Shown here: in pieces, positions 33,537-43,344 of the stretch | Numbering within the stretch: position 1 is the first letter of the stretch | How the letters are laid out: each line of letters starts with the position of its first letter | Assembly: GCF_024347615.1 (NCBI RefSeq) | Contig: NZ_AP025508.1 | Span: 2,108,001 to 2,172,000, forward strand | DNA: 64,000 bases | Source of the DNA: Vibrio splendidus | GTDB taxonomy: Bacteria > Pseudomonadota > Gammaproteobacteria > Enterobacterales > Vibrionaceae | Direction: 5' to 3' | Program-made: the position numbers and the translations under genes | Notes under the pieces: model-generated | Database searches by the model: none | What the model was told of the DNA's origin: nothing | The model's input: only the letters and a program-made list of their open reading frames with translations

Positions 33537-33595
33537 CAACCATCGCATAAGTGCTTATTGATATATATCTTTGAGCTCGCCTTAGCCTGACAAAC

Positions 33596-33620
33596 AAAAA
33601 AGGCGACCAATTAGGTCGCC
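33596..33620 (-). terminator. Terminator of the secreted-protein gene
   Basis: GGCGACC and GGTCGCC enclose AATTA; on the minus strand the stem runs into six T. It follows the stop codon at 33665 by about 45 bp. Confidence 0.85.
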
Positions 33621-33664
33621 TCAATCGCTCTTTCTCTATAATTATTATCTTTCAGATGTCGCTC

Positions 33665-34111
33665 TTAGCCTTTGGACCAAAAGTTTTGCATATTTTCTGC
33701 ACTAGGTGGTGGCCTAACACCGCAATCTCGATAATGATTTTTATCGCCGAACCCCAGTATCTTGCCATTTTCGTCATCAATCATTGCGGCAACTTTAACA
33801 CCGTCTCCCACATGACGAGTTAACACAACAATTTCACCGGCTCTTTCAGACCTTACCGCGCCTAAGATTTGATATTCGTAGCGGCCTTTCCTTGAATTAA
33901 CGATCATCTTCGAGTTAATCGGGTCGGCTTCATACCCCACGCCCATATCAAAAACCGCTTGATAGAGATCGACGCCAGTCTTGGACACACATTTAAATAT
34001 CTTGGGATGACTCAATGGCTCTAACAACGCCCTACTCGCTTCATCCTTTGAAATACTGGCACTAGCAGCACCACTGACCAGTAAAGCAATCAACCAAAAG
34101 TAAGCGCGCAT
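33665..34111 (-). CDS. Small secreted protein of unknown function
   Basis: I do not recognise this 148-residue protein. It begins with a clear signal peptide (MRAYFWLIALLVSGAASAS, cleavage near 18-20), so it is exported. The mature part has two cysteines (in FKCVS and RDCGV) that could form a disulfide, and an alternating hydrophobic/polar pattern suggesting beta strands (YEYQILGAVRSERAGEIVVLTRH). There are no membrane segments or repeats. It has its own terminator and an upstream element shared with the neighbouring lipoprotein gene, hinting that the two respond to the same envelope-related signal. It is followed by that gene on the same strand. Confidence 0.75.
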   Translation of the reverse strand: MRAYFWLIALLVSGAASASISKDEASRALLEPLSHPKIFKCVSKTGVDLYQAVFDMGVGYEADPINSKMIVNSRKGRYEYQILGAVRSERAGEIVVLTRHVGDGVKVAAMIDDENGKILGFGDKNHYRDCGVRPPPSAENMQNFWSKG

Positions 34112-34171
34112 AAAAAAGACCTCAATATGTGGGGTTCATAATGAGGTCATAGTAAACGCAATGGATAAGCG

Positions 34172-34222
34172 GATGAATAAAGTAGAGTTTAGGTAAACCA
34201 TCACGCTGGGTTATGCATTAAT
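34172..34222 (-). promoter_or_regulatory. Conserved upstream element, copy B (secreted-protein gene)
   Basis: Partner of the element at 33486-33536, with 34 of 51 identical bases, placed 61 bp before its own start codon against 60 bp for the other copy. The equal distance is the best argument for a shared promoter or operator. Confidence 0.5.
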
Positions 34223-34252
34223 AAACAAGCCGAAGGTGAGATTACCTAAACT
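34186..34252. repeat. 11-bp perfect inverted repeat between prpE and the secreted-protein gene
   Basis: AGTTTAGGTAA at 34186-34196 is matched by its exact complement at 34242-34252, 7 bp beyond the prpE stop. It encloses 45 bp. It could be a long hairpin ending the prp transcript or a pair of binding sites; no T run supports a classical terminator. Confidence 0.45.
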
Positions 34253-34259
34253 GCGACGT

Positions 34260-36164
34260 CTATTTGCCGAGCTTTTCAGCTATTTCAGTTAAGCTGGTAG
34301 GGTCGTCAATCGTCGAAGGCACCACATATTGCTCGCCTTCTGCGATTTGTCGGATGGTTCTGCGTAAGATCTTACCCGAGCGCGTCTTAGGCAGTCTCTC
34401 AACCACCAAGGCTTGCTTAAAGCATGCAACCGCACCAATCTCGTTACGAACCTTACCCACTAACTCAGCTTGCAGTTCAATGCCATCGACTTTCACGCCA
34501 TCTTTCAGCACAACTAAACCAAGAGGTAGCTGCCCTTTTAAGTCATCGTGAATACCGACTACCGCGCATTCTGCAATGGCTGGGTGACCACCCACGATCT
34601 CTTCCATTTCACCCGTCGACAGACGGTGTCCCGCTACGTTTATCACATCGTCGATACGACCCATGATAAATAGATACCCATCTTCATCAAGATAGCCACC
34701 GTCCCCAGAAACATAATAGCCCGGGAACTGACTCAAATAGCCGGATTCAAACCGATCATGATTGCGCCATACCGTGGGTAAACAACCAGGCGGCAATGGT
34801 CGTTTAAGTGCCACAAACCCTTGTTGATTCGTTTGTGCGATTTCACCCAATTCATTGAGGATCTCCACTTGGTAACCGGGTACTGGCTTGGTTGAAGAAC
34901 CCGCTTTTACAGGCAAAGATTCAAGCCCTGTTGGATTGGCAGAAATAGCCCAACCCGTTTCGGTTTGCCACCAGTGGTCGATAACCGGTTTATTGGTATG
35001 AGATTCGACCCAATCCAATGTTGGCGGGTCCAAGCGCTCGCCAGCCATGAAAATCGACTTGAGCGATGATAAGTCATACTTGGTGAGCAACTCGCCTTCA
35101 GGATCTTCTTTCTTAATGGCTCTAAACGCTGTTGGCGCAGAAAACAATACATCGACGTTGTACTCTTCACACACACGCCAGAATGCGCCGGGATCCGGAG
35201 TTCTGACTGGCTTGCCTTCAAACAAAATGGTCGTACAGCCATGAATCAATGGCGCATACACAATGTAGGAATGCCCCACTACCCAGCCAACATCAGAAGC
35301 TGCCCAAAACACACCATCTTGCGGCATATCGTAAATAGTGCTCATCGAGTATTTCATTGCAACCGCATGACCACCATTATCGCGCACCACGCCTTTTGGC
35401 TTACCCGTCGTCCCTGATGTATACAAGATATATAGTGGGTCAGTCGCTAGAACAGGCACACATACGTGAGGCAAAGCATCTTCAACAGCTTGCTGCCAAA
35501 ATACATCACGTTCGTTGTTCAATTCGGCTAGAGACTGCTCTCTTTGGAATACCACCACTTTCTCAGGCTTCCAACGACTGTCCATGATCGCGCGATCGAC
35601 CATCGGCTTATATGGCAGGACTTTATTTATCTCGACACCGCAGGAGGCAGTAATCAAGACCTTCGGTTCAGCATCTTCGATACGAACGGCAAGCTCATGA
35701 GGAGCAAAACCACCAAACACCACCGAATGCACCGCGCCTAGTCGAGCACAAGCCAGCATTGCCATTGCCGCTTCAGGAATCATTGGCATGTAGATCACCA
35801 CACGATCGCCTTTGGTAACGCCTTGCGTGGCTAACATACCTGCGACTTTTGCCACTTGGTCACGCAATTGATTGTAAGTGTATGAGGATTGATTTCCTGT
35901 TACTGGAGAATCGTAAATCAGCGCGGTATTGCCACCTCGCCCATTTTCACAATGGTAATCAAGCGCGAGCCAGCAGGTGTTCATCACCCCATCAGGAAAC
36001 CAACGTTCAATACCGTTATCGTCAGTTTGTAATATCGTTTTTGGTGGTTCAAACCAATCTATCGCTTGTGCTTGTGTTTCCCAGAACGAATTGGGGTCTT
36101 CCCTAGCCCATTGATACTCGGTGATATAATCGGTTTTTCTTTTCATTCGATTCGTAGCAGACAT
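34260..36164 (-). CDS. prpE: Propionyl-CoA synthetase PrpE
   Basis: Activates propionate with ATP and CoA to propionyl-CoA, the entry step of the methylcitrate cycle. The 634-residue acyl-CoA synthetase carries the AMP-binding signature YTSGTTGKPKG (~255), the DHWWQTETGW segment and, near residue 598, the catalytic lysine in RSGKILRR, which in this family is controlled by acetylation. Length is normal for PrpE. It is the last gene of the minus-strand prp cluster, 118 bp after prpF, with a hairpin in the gap. An acetyl-CoA synthetase is the main alternative, but position and sequence favour PrpE. Confidence 0.95.
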   Translation of the reverse strand: MSATNRMKRKTDYITEYQWAREDPNSFWETQAQAIDWFEPPKTILQTDDNGIERWFPDGVMNTCWLALDYHCENGRGGNTALIYDSPVTGNQSSYTYNQLRDQVAKVAGMLATQGVTKGDRVVIYMPMIPEAAMAMLACARLGAVHSVVFGGFAPHELAVRIEDAEPKVLITASCGVEINKVLPYKPMVDRAIMDSRWKPEKVVVFQREQSLAELNNERDVFWQQAVEDALPHVCVPVLATDPLYILYTSGTTGKPKGVVRDNGGHAVAMKYSMSTIYDMPQDGVFWAASDVGWVVGHSYIVYAPLIHGCTTILFEGKPVRTPDPGAFWRVCEEYNVDVLFSAPTAFRAIKKEDPEGELLTKYDLSSLKSIFMAGERLDPPTLDWVESHTNKPVIDHWWQTETGWAISANPTGLESLPVKAGSSTKPVPGYQVEILNELGEIAQTNQQGFVALKRPLPPGCLPTVWRNHDRFESGYLSQFPGYYVSGDGGYLDEDGYLFIMGRIDDVINVAGHRLSTGEMEEIVGGHPAIAECAVVGIHDDLKGQLPLGLVVLKDGVKVDGIELQAELVGKVRNEIGAVACFKQALVVERLPKTRSGKILRRTIRQIAEGEQYVVPSTIDDPTSLTEIAEKLGK

Positions 36165-36250
36165 AGTGCCTCCTCCATGATTTATCCATTAGTCCAAGCG
36201 CCTAGCTTTTGGCAGTGTCACTTGGGTGCACTCTTTTCTCAGCGTTGTGT

Positions 36251-36274
36251 TCGTGAACATTTGACCGTTCACGA
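36251..36274. other. Intercistronic hairpin between prpF and prpE
   Basis: TCGTGAAC and GTTCACGA form a perfect 8-bp stem with an 8-nt loop, 8 bp past the prpF stop codon. It may tune transcript stability or reduce read-through into prpE. Confidence 0.45.
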
Positions 36275-36282
36275 CAATCGCT

Positions 36283-37458
36283 TTACTTAGGAAAAGGCAC
36301 ACGGATGGCACCTTCCATGATCACTCGGGCACTACGACTCATAATCGCCCGTTCTATTTGCCAACCGCTTTCCGTCTGAATAGCTTTAGCACCCACTTTT
36401 AAGGTTCCTGATGGATGACCAAAGGTCACAAAATCTCGAGACCCCTCACCGGCTGCCAAGTTCACTAACGTGCCCGGCACACTCGCCGCTGAAGCAATGG
36501 CGACTGCAGCCGTACCCATCATAGCGTGATGCAGTTGTCCCATAGACAAAGCACGCACAAGAAGGTCAGTATCTTCGGCAGCAACCGATTTACCACTGGA
36601 GGCTTGGTACGCTTGAGGCTTAGCAACAAACGCGACTTTAGGTGTGTGTTGGCGTGATTCAGCTTGTTCTAAAGAATCAATAAGACCCATCGCTACTGCA
36701 CCATGTGCTCGGATGGATTCAAACAGAGCCAAGGCTTTGGTATCACTATTGATATCTGATTGAAGTTCAGTGCCTTGGTAACCAACCGATTCAGCATCAA
36801 CAAAAATGGTGGGTATTCCGGCATTGATGTATGTCGCTTTAATGCACCCCAGATCTGGAACATCTAAAAAATCGACAACATTCCCTGTTGGGAACATAGA
36901 GCCACTCGCGTCGGCGGGGTCTAGAAAATCAACTTGGATCTCAGCAGCGGGGAAAGTGACACCATCGAGCTCAAAGTCACCTAACTCTTGGACTTCCCCA
37001 TCAGCGATAGGTACATGAACAATAATGGTTTTCTCTATGTTCACTTGCCATACTCGCACCTCGACCACACCGTTTTCTGGAATACGATTCGAATCGACCA
37101 GTCCATTATGAATTGCAAATGGGCCTACGGCAGCAGATAGATTGCCGCAGTTACCGCTCCAATCAACGAACGACTTGTCTATTGCTACTTGGCCGAATAG
37201 GTAATCAACATCGTGATAGGCTTTACTGCTTTTCGAAACAATAACGGTTTTGCTGGTGCTGGATGTTGCGCCACCCATGCCGTCGGTTTGTTTGCCATAA
37301 GGATCTGGACTACCAATCACCCGCAGAAGTAATGCGTCTCGTGCTTCTCCGGCGACTTGCGCAGCTTCAGGTAACTCTTCTAAATTGAAAAAGACACCTT
37401 TGCTTGTTCCGCCCCGCATATAAGTTGCAGGCACTTTGATCTGTTTATTTGTCATCAT
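36283..37458 (-). CDS. prpF: 2-methylaconitate cis-trans isomerase PrpF
   Basis: Works with AcnD in the methylcitrate cycle: AcnD makes 2-methyl-trans-aconitate, which PrpF isomerises to the cis form. The 391 residues show the family start (VPATYMRGGTSKGVFF), GGATSSTSKT, the SGNCGNLS segment and DLLVRALSMGQLHHAM, all typical of the diaminopimelate-epimerase-fold PrpF family. It starts 6 bp after the acnD stop codon, so the two are almost certainly co-translated, as in other AcnD/PrpF-type clusters that replace PrpD. Cytoplasmic. Confidence 0.95.
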   Translation of the reverse strand: MMTNKQIKVPATYMRGGTSKGVFFNLEELPEAAQVAGEARDALLLRVIGSPDPYGKQTDGMGGATSSTSKTVIVSKSSKAYHDVDYLFGQVAIDKSFVDWSGNCGNLSAAVGPFAIHNGLVDSNRIPENGVVEVRVWQVNIEKTIIVHVPIADGEVQELGDFELDGVTFPAAEIQVDFLDPADASGSMFPTGNVVDFLDVPDLGCIKATYINAGIPTIFVDAESVGYQGTELQSDINSDTKALALFESIRAHGAVAMGLIDSLEQAESRQHTPKVAFVAKPQAYQASSGKSVAAEDTDLLVRALSMGQLHHAMMGTAAVAIASAASVPGTLVNLAAGEGSRDFVTFGHPSGTLKVGAKAIQTESGWQIERAIMSRSARVIMEGAIRVPFPK

Positions 37459-37464
37459 AAGCTC

Positions 37465-40101
37465 CTACTGGGCGAGAAAGTCTTTGGCAAAACGTTGCAA
37501 TACGCCACCAGCACTGTACACATTCACTTCGTCTGCGGTGTCTAGTCGGCAGGTCACAGGAACATCAAGCTTTTCACCGTTTTTACGAGTGATCACTAGA
37601 GCCAAATCAGAACAGGCTTCAATGTCACCGTACACGTCGTAAAGCTCGGTGCCGTCCAGTTCTAAGGTGTTGCGATTGTTCCCCGCTTTGAATTGCAGAG
37701 GCAGCACGCCCATGCCAACCAAGTTGGTTCTGTGAATTCGTTCAAACCCTTCAGCAACAATCACTTCAACACCCGCTAAGCGCACACCTTTGGCAGCCCA
37801 ATCACGTGATGAACCTTGGCCATAATCGGCACCCGCCACGACAATCAAAGGCTGTTTACGGTTCATGTAGGTTTCTATCGCTTCCCACATTCGCGTAACT
37901 TGGCCTTCGGGTTCAACTCTTGCTAATGAACCTTGCACGACTTCTCCAGCGTCTTTCACCATTTCATTAAACAGCTTCGGGTTAGCGAACGTCGCTCGTT
38001 GCGCGGTTAAGTGATCACCTCGATGAGTCGCATAAGAGTTAAAGTCTTCTTCTGGCACTTCCATTTTCGCCAAGTACTCACCTGCCGCACTCGAAGCGAG
38101 AATCGCGTTTGAAGGCGATAGATGATCGGTGGTGATGTTGTCGCCAAGAATAGCTAACGGTCTCATACCAGAAAGGCTTCGTTCTCCCGCAAGAGCCCCT
38201 TCCCAATAAGGTGGTCTGCGAATATAGGTACTTTGAGGTCGCCAGTCATAAAGCGGTTCAGTCGTCACCTGTTCCTCGTCTGGCTGGAACATTTTCACGT
38301 AGATTTGTTGGAATTGCTGAGGCTTAACATGTTCACCGACAACAGCATCGATCTCCGCATCACTCGGCCATAAATCACTTAAGTAGATTGGCTTGCCGTT
38401 GCTGTCAGTGCCTAAGCTGTCTTTCTCGATATCAAAGCGAATCGTGCCAGCCAAGGCATAAGCAACCACCAATGGCGGTGATGCTAAAAACGCTTGTTTG
38501 GCATAGGGATGGATTCGACCATCGAAGTTGCGATTCCCTGACAACACAGCGGTTGAATACAGGTCGCGGTCGATGATCTCTTGTTGGATAGCAGGATCTA
38601 GGGCTCCGCTCATACCATTACAGGTAGTACACGCATAACCCACGATACCGAAGCCTAATTGTTCAAGTTCGGGAAGCAAACCTGCCGACTCGAGATAGAG
38701 CTTGGCAACTTTAGAACCTGGAGCAAATGACGTTTTCACCCACGGCTTACGAACTAATCCAAGCTGATTGGCTTTCTTAGCCACTAATGCTGCGGCGACC
38801 ACGTTTCTTGGGTTGCTGGTGTTGGTACAAGAAGTAATTGCCGCAATGATTACGGCACCATCGGGCATCTGATCATCGCTGTACTCCTTAGCATGCTGCT
38901 CTTTCCAAGATGCTTGACTGATGCCTTGTTCAGCCAGCTCTCTGGTTGGCAAACGACGATGGGGATTGGATGGCCCTGCAAGATTGCGCTCAACCTTCGA
39001 TAAATCAAACTCTAATACACGCTCATATTGAGCAGAATCGAGATCGTCAGCCCATAACCCGGTTTGCTTGGCGTAGCGTTCAACTAATTCAACCTGCTCA
39101 GGCTCTCGACCGGTGAGCTTCAGGTATTGAATAGTCTGCTCATCGATATAGAACATACCCGCTGTCGCACCGTACTCTGGCGTCATGTTGGAGATGGTTG
39201 CGCGGTCACCAATGGTCAGAGCACGAGCCCCTTCACCGAAGAATTCCAAATAGCTTGAGACCACTCTCTCATTGCGAAGAAACTCTGTAATCGCAAGCAC
39301 AATATCCGTTGCAGTTATCCCTTCTTGTCGTTGACCCGTCAGTTTAACGCCGACAATATCAGGCAATCGCATCATCGACGGACGACCGAGCATCACTGTC
39401 TCAGCTTCCAAGCCGCCCACACCAATCGCAATAACGCCCAGAGCATCAACGTGCGGTGTATGGCTATCGGTACCAACACAGGTATCAGGAAACGCGATGC
39501 CTTCTTTAGATTGAATAACTGGAGACATTTTCTCCAAGTTAATCTGGTGCATGATCCCGTTACCAGCAGGGATCACACTCACGTTTTTAAACGCGGTTTT
39601 ACACCATTCAATAAAATGAAAACGGTCTTCGTTTCTGCGCTCTTCAATCGCGCGGTTTTTATCAAAGGCTTCGCTATCAAAGCCTGCGTGTTCCACTGCC
39701 AGAGAGTGATCAACAATCAGTTGGGTTTCGACCACTGGGTTTACCTTGGCAGGGTCTCCGCCTTGGTCGGCAATTGCATCGCGTAAACCAGCCAAATCTA
39801 CTAGGGCTGTTTGACCAAGAATGTCATGACATACAACGCGCGCAGGATACCAAGGAAAATCTAAGTCGCTCTTGCGTTCAATGATCTGTTTTAAGCTGTC
39901 TTCAAGCGTTTCAGAATCACAGCGTCTTACCAATTGTTCCGCCAACACTCGCGACGTATAAGGCAAGGTTTTATAAGCGCCCGGGGATATTGCTTCTACC
40001 GCTTCGCAAGCATTGAAATATTCTAAGCCCGTTCCCGGTAGAACCTTTCGATACTTGTTTTCATCAAGATCTTGGTTTCTTTCAAGTTTTACATCAGACA
40101 T
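37465..40101 (-). CDS. acnD: Fe/S-dependent 2-methylisocitrate dehydratase AcnD
   Basis: Aconitase-superfamily enzyme dehydrating 2-methylcitrate in the methylcitrate cycle. The 878-residue protein has the substrate segment GVGGLEAETVMLGRPS, the [4Fe-4S] cysteines in SCTNTSNP (~425) and CTTCNG (~490), and a C-terminal swivel domain with GSSRDWAAKG. The cofactor is therefore an iron-sulfur cluster. It sits between prpC and prpF, the usual order where AcnD and PrpF replace the cofactor-free PrpD. A housekeeping aconitase AcnA is the main alternative, but the neighbours settle the role. Confidence 0.95.
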   Translation of the reverse strand: MSDVKLERNQDLDENKYRKVLPGTGLEYFNACEAVEAISPGAYKTLPYTSRVLAEQLVRRCDSETLEDSLKQIIERKSDLDFPWYPARVVCHDILGQTALVDLAGLRDAIADQGGDPAKVNPVVETQLIVDHSLAVEHAGFDSEAFDKNRAIEERRNEDRFHFIEWCKTAFKNVSVIPAGNGIMHQINLEKMSPVIQSKEGIAFPDTCVGTDSHTPHVDALGVIAIGVGGLEAETVMLGRPSMMRLPDIVGVKLTGQRQEGITATDIVLAITEFLRNERVVSSYLEFFGEGARALTIGDRATISNMTPEYGATAGMFYIDEQTIQYLKLTGREPEQVELVERYAKQTGLWADDLDSAQYERVLEFDLSKVERNLAGPSNPHRRLPTRELAEQGISQASWKEQHAKEYSDDQMPDGAVIIAAITSCTNTSNPRNVVAAALVAKKANQLGLVRKPWVKTSFAPGSKVAKLYLESAGLLPELEQLGFGIVGYACTTCNGMSGALDPAIQQEIIDRDLYSTAVLSGNRNFDGRIHPYAKQAFLASPPLVVAYALAGTIRFDIEKDSLGTDSNGKPIYLSDLWPSDAEIDAVVGEHVKPQQFQQIYVKMFQPDEEQVTTEPLYDWRPQSTYIRRPPYWEGALAGERSLSGMRPLAILGDNITTDHLSPSNAILASSAAGEYLAKMEVPEEDFNSYATHRGDHLTAQRATFANPKLFNEMVKDAGEVVQGSLARVEPEGQVTRMWEAIETYMNRKQPLIVVAGADYGQGSSRDWAAKGVRLAGVEVIVAEGFERIHRTNLVGMGVLPLQFKAGNNRNTLELDGTELYDVYGDIEACSDLALVITRKNGEKLDVPVTCRLDTADEVNVYSAGGVLQRFAKDFLAQ

Positions 40102-40202
40102 ACATCCACCATTATCTGTTAAATTCTATTCGTTGGTTCTCGAGGCCTTATCACATGAAGAGAAAAGTCACCTCGAGATATAAGTCGGCTCGATATAGAG
40201 GA

Positions 40203-41405
40203 CTAACGTAGATGAATAGGCAGCCAGTCTTGATGCTCTGGGCCGGTATAGTCTGCACTTGGACGAATGATGCGATTATTTTCTCTCTGTTCGAACACGT
40301 GCGCCGTCCAACCCGTAAGGCGGCTCATCACGAAGATCGGAGTAAATAATTTGGTTGGAATATCCATGAAGTGGTAGGCCGATGCGTGGAAAAAGTCCGC
40401 ATTACAAAACAGTCCCTTCTCGCGCTTCATTACCGCTTCAACACGTTCTGAAACGGCGTAAAGCTGTTTATCACCCACCTCTTGAGCTAGCTCTTTTGAC
40501 CAACACTTGATTAGAGCATTTCGTGGATCGCTCTCACGATAAATGGCATGACCGAAGCCCATGATTTTGTCTTTGTTAGCAAGCATCTGCATGATGTTAG
40601 TTTCTGCTTCATCAGCGGTTTGCCAATCTTGGATCATTTCCATCGCCGCTTCATTTGCTCCACCGTGCAATGGGCCTCGCAGTGTGCCAATCGCTGCGGT
40701 GACACAAGAGTGGATATCTGACAGTGTGGATGCACACACACGAGCGGCAAAGGTTGAAGCATTAAACTCATGTTCTGCGTAAAGGGTTAGCGAGCAGTGC
40801 ATCACCTTCTTATGAAGTTCACTAGGTGTTTTATCCGTTAGCATTTTCAAGAAGTAGCCACCCAGACAGGCTTCACTTTGATCTTCAGTATCAATTCGCA
40901 CGCCATCATGGCTAAAGCGGTACCAATAACAAATAATGGCAGGGAAAAGCGCGAGCATTCGTTCAGTCGCAGGCAGTTGCTCAGAAAAATCAGTCTCTTG
41001 CTCTAGATTACCTAGCATTGAACAACCCGTTCTCATCACATCCATCGGATGAGCGTCAGCAGGGATAAGCTCTAATGCTGCTTTCAAAGGTTGAGGCAAG
41101 CCGCGCAGACCAACCAACAATATTTTGTAATCATCGAGCTCTTTTTCAGTGGGTAAGTGACCTCTTAGTAGCAGATGCGCCACTTCTTCGAACTGAGCAT
41201 GATTAGCAAGGTCGGTTATATCATAGCCACGGTAGGTCAAACCCGTTCCTGACTGGCCTACCGTACATAGCGCCGTAGTTCCCGCACTTTGGCCACGTAG
41301 ACCAGCACCACCGATTGCAGGTGCACTTGCTGTTTTTGCGCTTTGTTGTGGGTTTTCTGTTGAAGCCTTATCGACAGCTGCTTTATCACTCAAAGATACA
41401 GACAT
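40203..41405 (-). CDS. prpC: 2-methylcitrate synthase PrpC
   Basis: Condenses propionyl-CoA with oxaloacetate to 2-methylcitrate. I place the start at 41405 (MSVSLSDK, 400 residues) because AGGAG lies 6 nt upstream; an in-frame ATG 75 bp further up has no such site. The citrate-synthase catalytic regions are clear: GPLHGGANEAAMEM, GFGHAIYRESDPR and FTPIFVMSRLTGWTAHVFEQRENNRIIRPSADY. The ~40-residue Ser/Thr/Ala-rich N-terminus before the catalytic domain is longer than in many PrpC proteins. It lies between prpB and acnD. Cytoplasmic. Confidence 0.94.
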   Translation of the reverse strand: MSVSLSDKAAVDKASTENPQQSAKTASAPAIGGAGLRGQSAGTTALCTVGQSGTGLTYRGYDITDLANHAQFEEVAHLLLRGHLPTEKELDDYKILLVGLRGLPQPLKAALELIPADAHPMDVMRTGCSMLGNLEQETDFSEQLPATERMLALFPAIICYWYRFSHDGVRIDTEDQSEACLGGYFLKMLTDKTPSELHKKVMHCSLTLYAEHEFNASTFAARVCASTLSDIHSCVTAAIGTLRGPLHGGANEAAMEMIQDWQTADEAETNIMQMLANKDKIMGFGHAIYRESDPRNALIKCWSKELAQEVGDKQLYAVSERVEAVMKREKGLFCNADFFHASAYHFMDIPTKLFTPIFVMSRLTGWTAHVFEQRENNRIIRPSADYTGPEHQDWLPIHLR

Positions 41406-41551
41406 GGTGAACTCCTTTTCTGTGTTAGCCGCCTGCACTCTTTGGTGCTGCCTGTTTATGTGTCCGGTGATCTTTATCATCGGTACTGGATATGGCGACT
41501 AACCATTTCACGTTATTGGATTAAGTTGATTTTTGATTAATTGAAACTGGG

Positions 41552-42448
41552 TTACCCTTCGCTTGAAAACAACTGATCAAGCTTGTTCTCGTAGTCGTGG
41601 TAATTAAGGTGTTCGTAAAGCTCTTTACGGGTTTGCATTGAATCCAACAAAGCTTCTTGATTGCCTTCAACTAACAAGTGCTTGTAAACATTCTCCGCCG
41701 CTTTGTTCATCGCGCGGAATGCACTCAGTGGATAAAGCACCATATCGACACTTGATTGGGCCAACTCGTTACAGTTATAGAGCGGTGTTTGGCCAAACTC
41801 AGTGATGTTGGCCAAAATAGGCACGTGTTTACCCGTTGCTGATTTCAGCGCTGCCGAGAACTTCACGTATTGATCGAGTTGATTCATCGCCTCAGGGAAA
41901 ATCATGTCAGCGCCCGCTTCAACACACGCAATCGCTCGTTCAATCGCACTGTCTATTCCTTCAACCGCCAATGCATCCGTACGAGCCATAATCACAAAGC
42001 TTTCGTCGGTTCTAGCATCAGTTGCAGCCTTAACTCTATCGACCATCTCTTGCTGACTTACAATCGCTTTATTTGGTCGATGACCACAGCGTTTCTGAGC
42101 GACTTGGTCTTCCATGTGGACTGCTGCTGCGCCTGCCTTCTCCATAGCGCGAATCGTACGTGCAATATTGAATGCGCCACCAAATCCCGTATCGATATCT
42201 ACCAGCAATGGCAGATCACACGCGTTGGTAATACGTTCAACATCCACCAACACATCGTTCAATGTCGTAATACCTAAATCAGGCAAACCATAAGACGCAT
42301 TGGCGATGCCTCCACCCGACAAATAGATCGCCTGATGCCCCAAGTTCTTTGCCATCATCGCGCAATACGGATTCACCGTACCCACAATCTGCAATGGGTC
42401 GTTGTCTTGCACAGCTTGTCGGAACTTTGCTCCTGCTGATAACTTCAT
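41552..42448 (-). CDS. prpB: 2-methylisocitrate lyase PrpB
   Basis: Splits 2-methylisocitrate into pyruvate and succinate, the last step of the methylcitrate cycle. The 298 residues carry the lyase signature KRCGH at 119-123 with the catalytic Cys121, and the magnesium-binding VDIDTGFGG region (83-91). Length is standard. It is the first enzyme gene after the GntR regulator, 100 bp downstream of it, and precedes prpC by about 146 bp on the same strand. A GGGAG ribosome site lies upstream of the ATG. Cytoplasmic. Confidence 0.96.
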   Translation of the reverse strand: MKLSAGAKFRQAVQDNDPLQIVGTVNPYCAMMAKNLGHQAIYLSGGGIANASYGLPDLGITTLNDVLVDVERITNACDLPLLVDIDTGFGGAFNIARTIRAMEKAGAAAVHMEDQVAQKRCGHRPNKAIVSQQEMVDRVKAATDARTDESFVIMARTDALAVEGIDSAIERAIACVEAGADMIFPEAMNQLDQYVKFSAALKSATGKHVPILANITEFGQTPLYNCNELAQSSVDMVLYPLSAFRAMNKAAENVYKHLLVEGNQEALLDSMQTRKELYEHLNYHDYENKLDQLFSSEG

Positions 42449-42548
42449 AATGACGCTCCCTGTTAATTGTTTATTTCTAGCTAATCTTTAAGATTTACAG
42501 CTTTTGGTTATCGCCAGCACTGATCCGCTGACAGATTCCAATGGTCGC

Positions 42549-43283
42549 TTAATCAAGATCTTTGGATTGAATTTGTTGTTCTATAAGCAATCGACTACCC
42601 GAGATGTGTCGTCGCATTAGCATTTCTGCTAGCTCTTCATCGCGATTACGAATCGCTTGTAGGATGTATTTGTGTTCATCGAGCGCCTCTTTTGGTCGAG
42701 ACTGAGCCCTAGGCGATTGATAGCGGTACATGCGTAATAGGTGATAAAGCTCATCACACAGCAGCGAAATGAGTTTGCTGTTACGACTCGCTTTGATAAT
42801 GCGGTAATGGAAATCGAAATCCCCATGTTGATGAAAGTAAGAAGAACCTTCGACTTCATCGATGTGCTTTGAGTGTGTCGACAATAATCCTTCAAGCCCG
42901 ATAAGCTCTTCTTGTGTGATATGTCGCGCTGCTAGGCGAGCCGCCATGCCTTCCAATGCCTCTCGCACCGCGTAAAGCTCTAGCAGTTTGTCTGCAGAAA
43001 AAGTAATAACTCGAGCGCCGACATGAGGAATTCGCTCAATAAGCCCTAGCCCTTCCACACGCATTATAGCTTCACGTAATGGACCTCGACTTACCTCGAA
43101 GCGTTTAGCCAGTTCAGGCTCCGAGATCTTACTGCCCGGTGGTAATTCACCGTTAACAATCGCCTCAACGAGATACTCAGTCAGATTTTCCGACTTGGTG
43201 TTTTCTTTGTCGCTCACACGTATTTTCGTGTTTGCACTTAAGCTGAGATCTTTTATCGCAGTATTCATATTCACGCTGCTCAC
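42549..43283 (-). CDS. GntR/FadR-family regulator of the prp cluster
   Basis: A 244-residue DNA-binding regulator: N-terminal winged helix (~33-100, with ELAKRFEVSRGPLREAIMRVEGLGLIERI), then an FCD ligand-binding domain (~108-230) with the metal-binding acid and histidines of FadR-type proteins (HGDFDFHYRII and RRHISGS). It is the first gene of the prp cluster, and two perfect ATTGTCGACAAT palindromes lie 62-92 bp upstream, so it probably represses itself and the prp genes until a methylcitrate-cycle intermediate binds; the ligand is inferred. Many gammaproteobacteria control prp this way instead of with the sigma54 activator of enterics. The start is a GTG with a weak ribosome site; ATG at 43268 is an alternative. 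Confidence 0.88.
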   Translation of the reverse strand: MSSVNMNTAIKDLSLSANTKIRVSDKENTKSENLTEYLVEAIVNGELPPGSKISEPELAKRFEVSRGPLREAIMRVEGLGLIERIPHVGARVITFSADKLLELYAVREALEGMAARLAARHITQEELIGLEGLLSTHSKHIDEVEGSSYFHQHGDFDFHYRIIKASRNSKLISLLCDELYHLLRMYRYQSPRAQSRPKEALDEHKYILQAIRNRDEELAEMLMRRHISGSRLLIEQQIQSKDLD

Positions 43284-43344
43284 TTCTGATTGCCGACCCT
43301 AACTGTCAACAATTTCATAACATGAACATAAAATACACGATCAA

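Noticed and set aside
40139..40177. CTCGAGG...CCTCGAG hairpin between acnD and prpC
   Set aside because: Only 7 bp around a 25-nt loop, and CTCGAG is itself a palindrome, so the match is likely by chance.
41406..41480. N-terminal extension of PrpC
   Set aside because: The upstream ATG has no ribosome site, while AGGAG stands 6 nt before the internal ATG at 41405.
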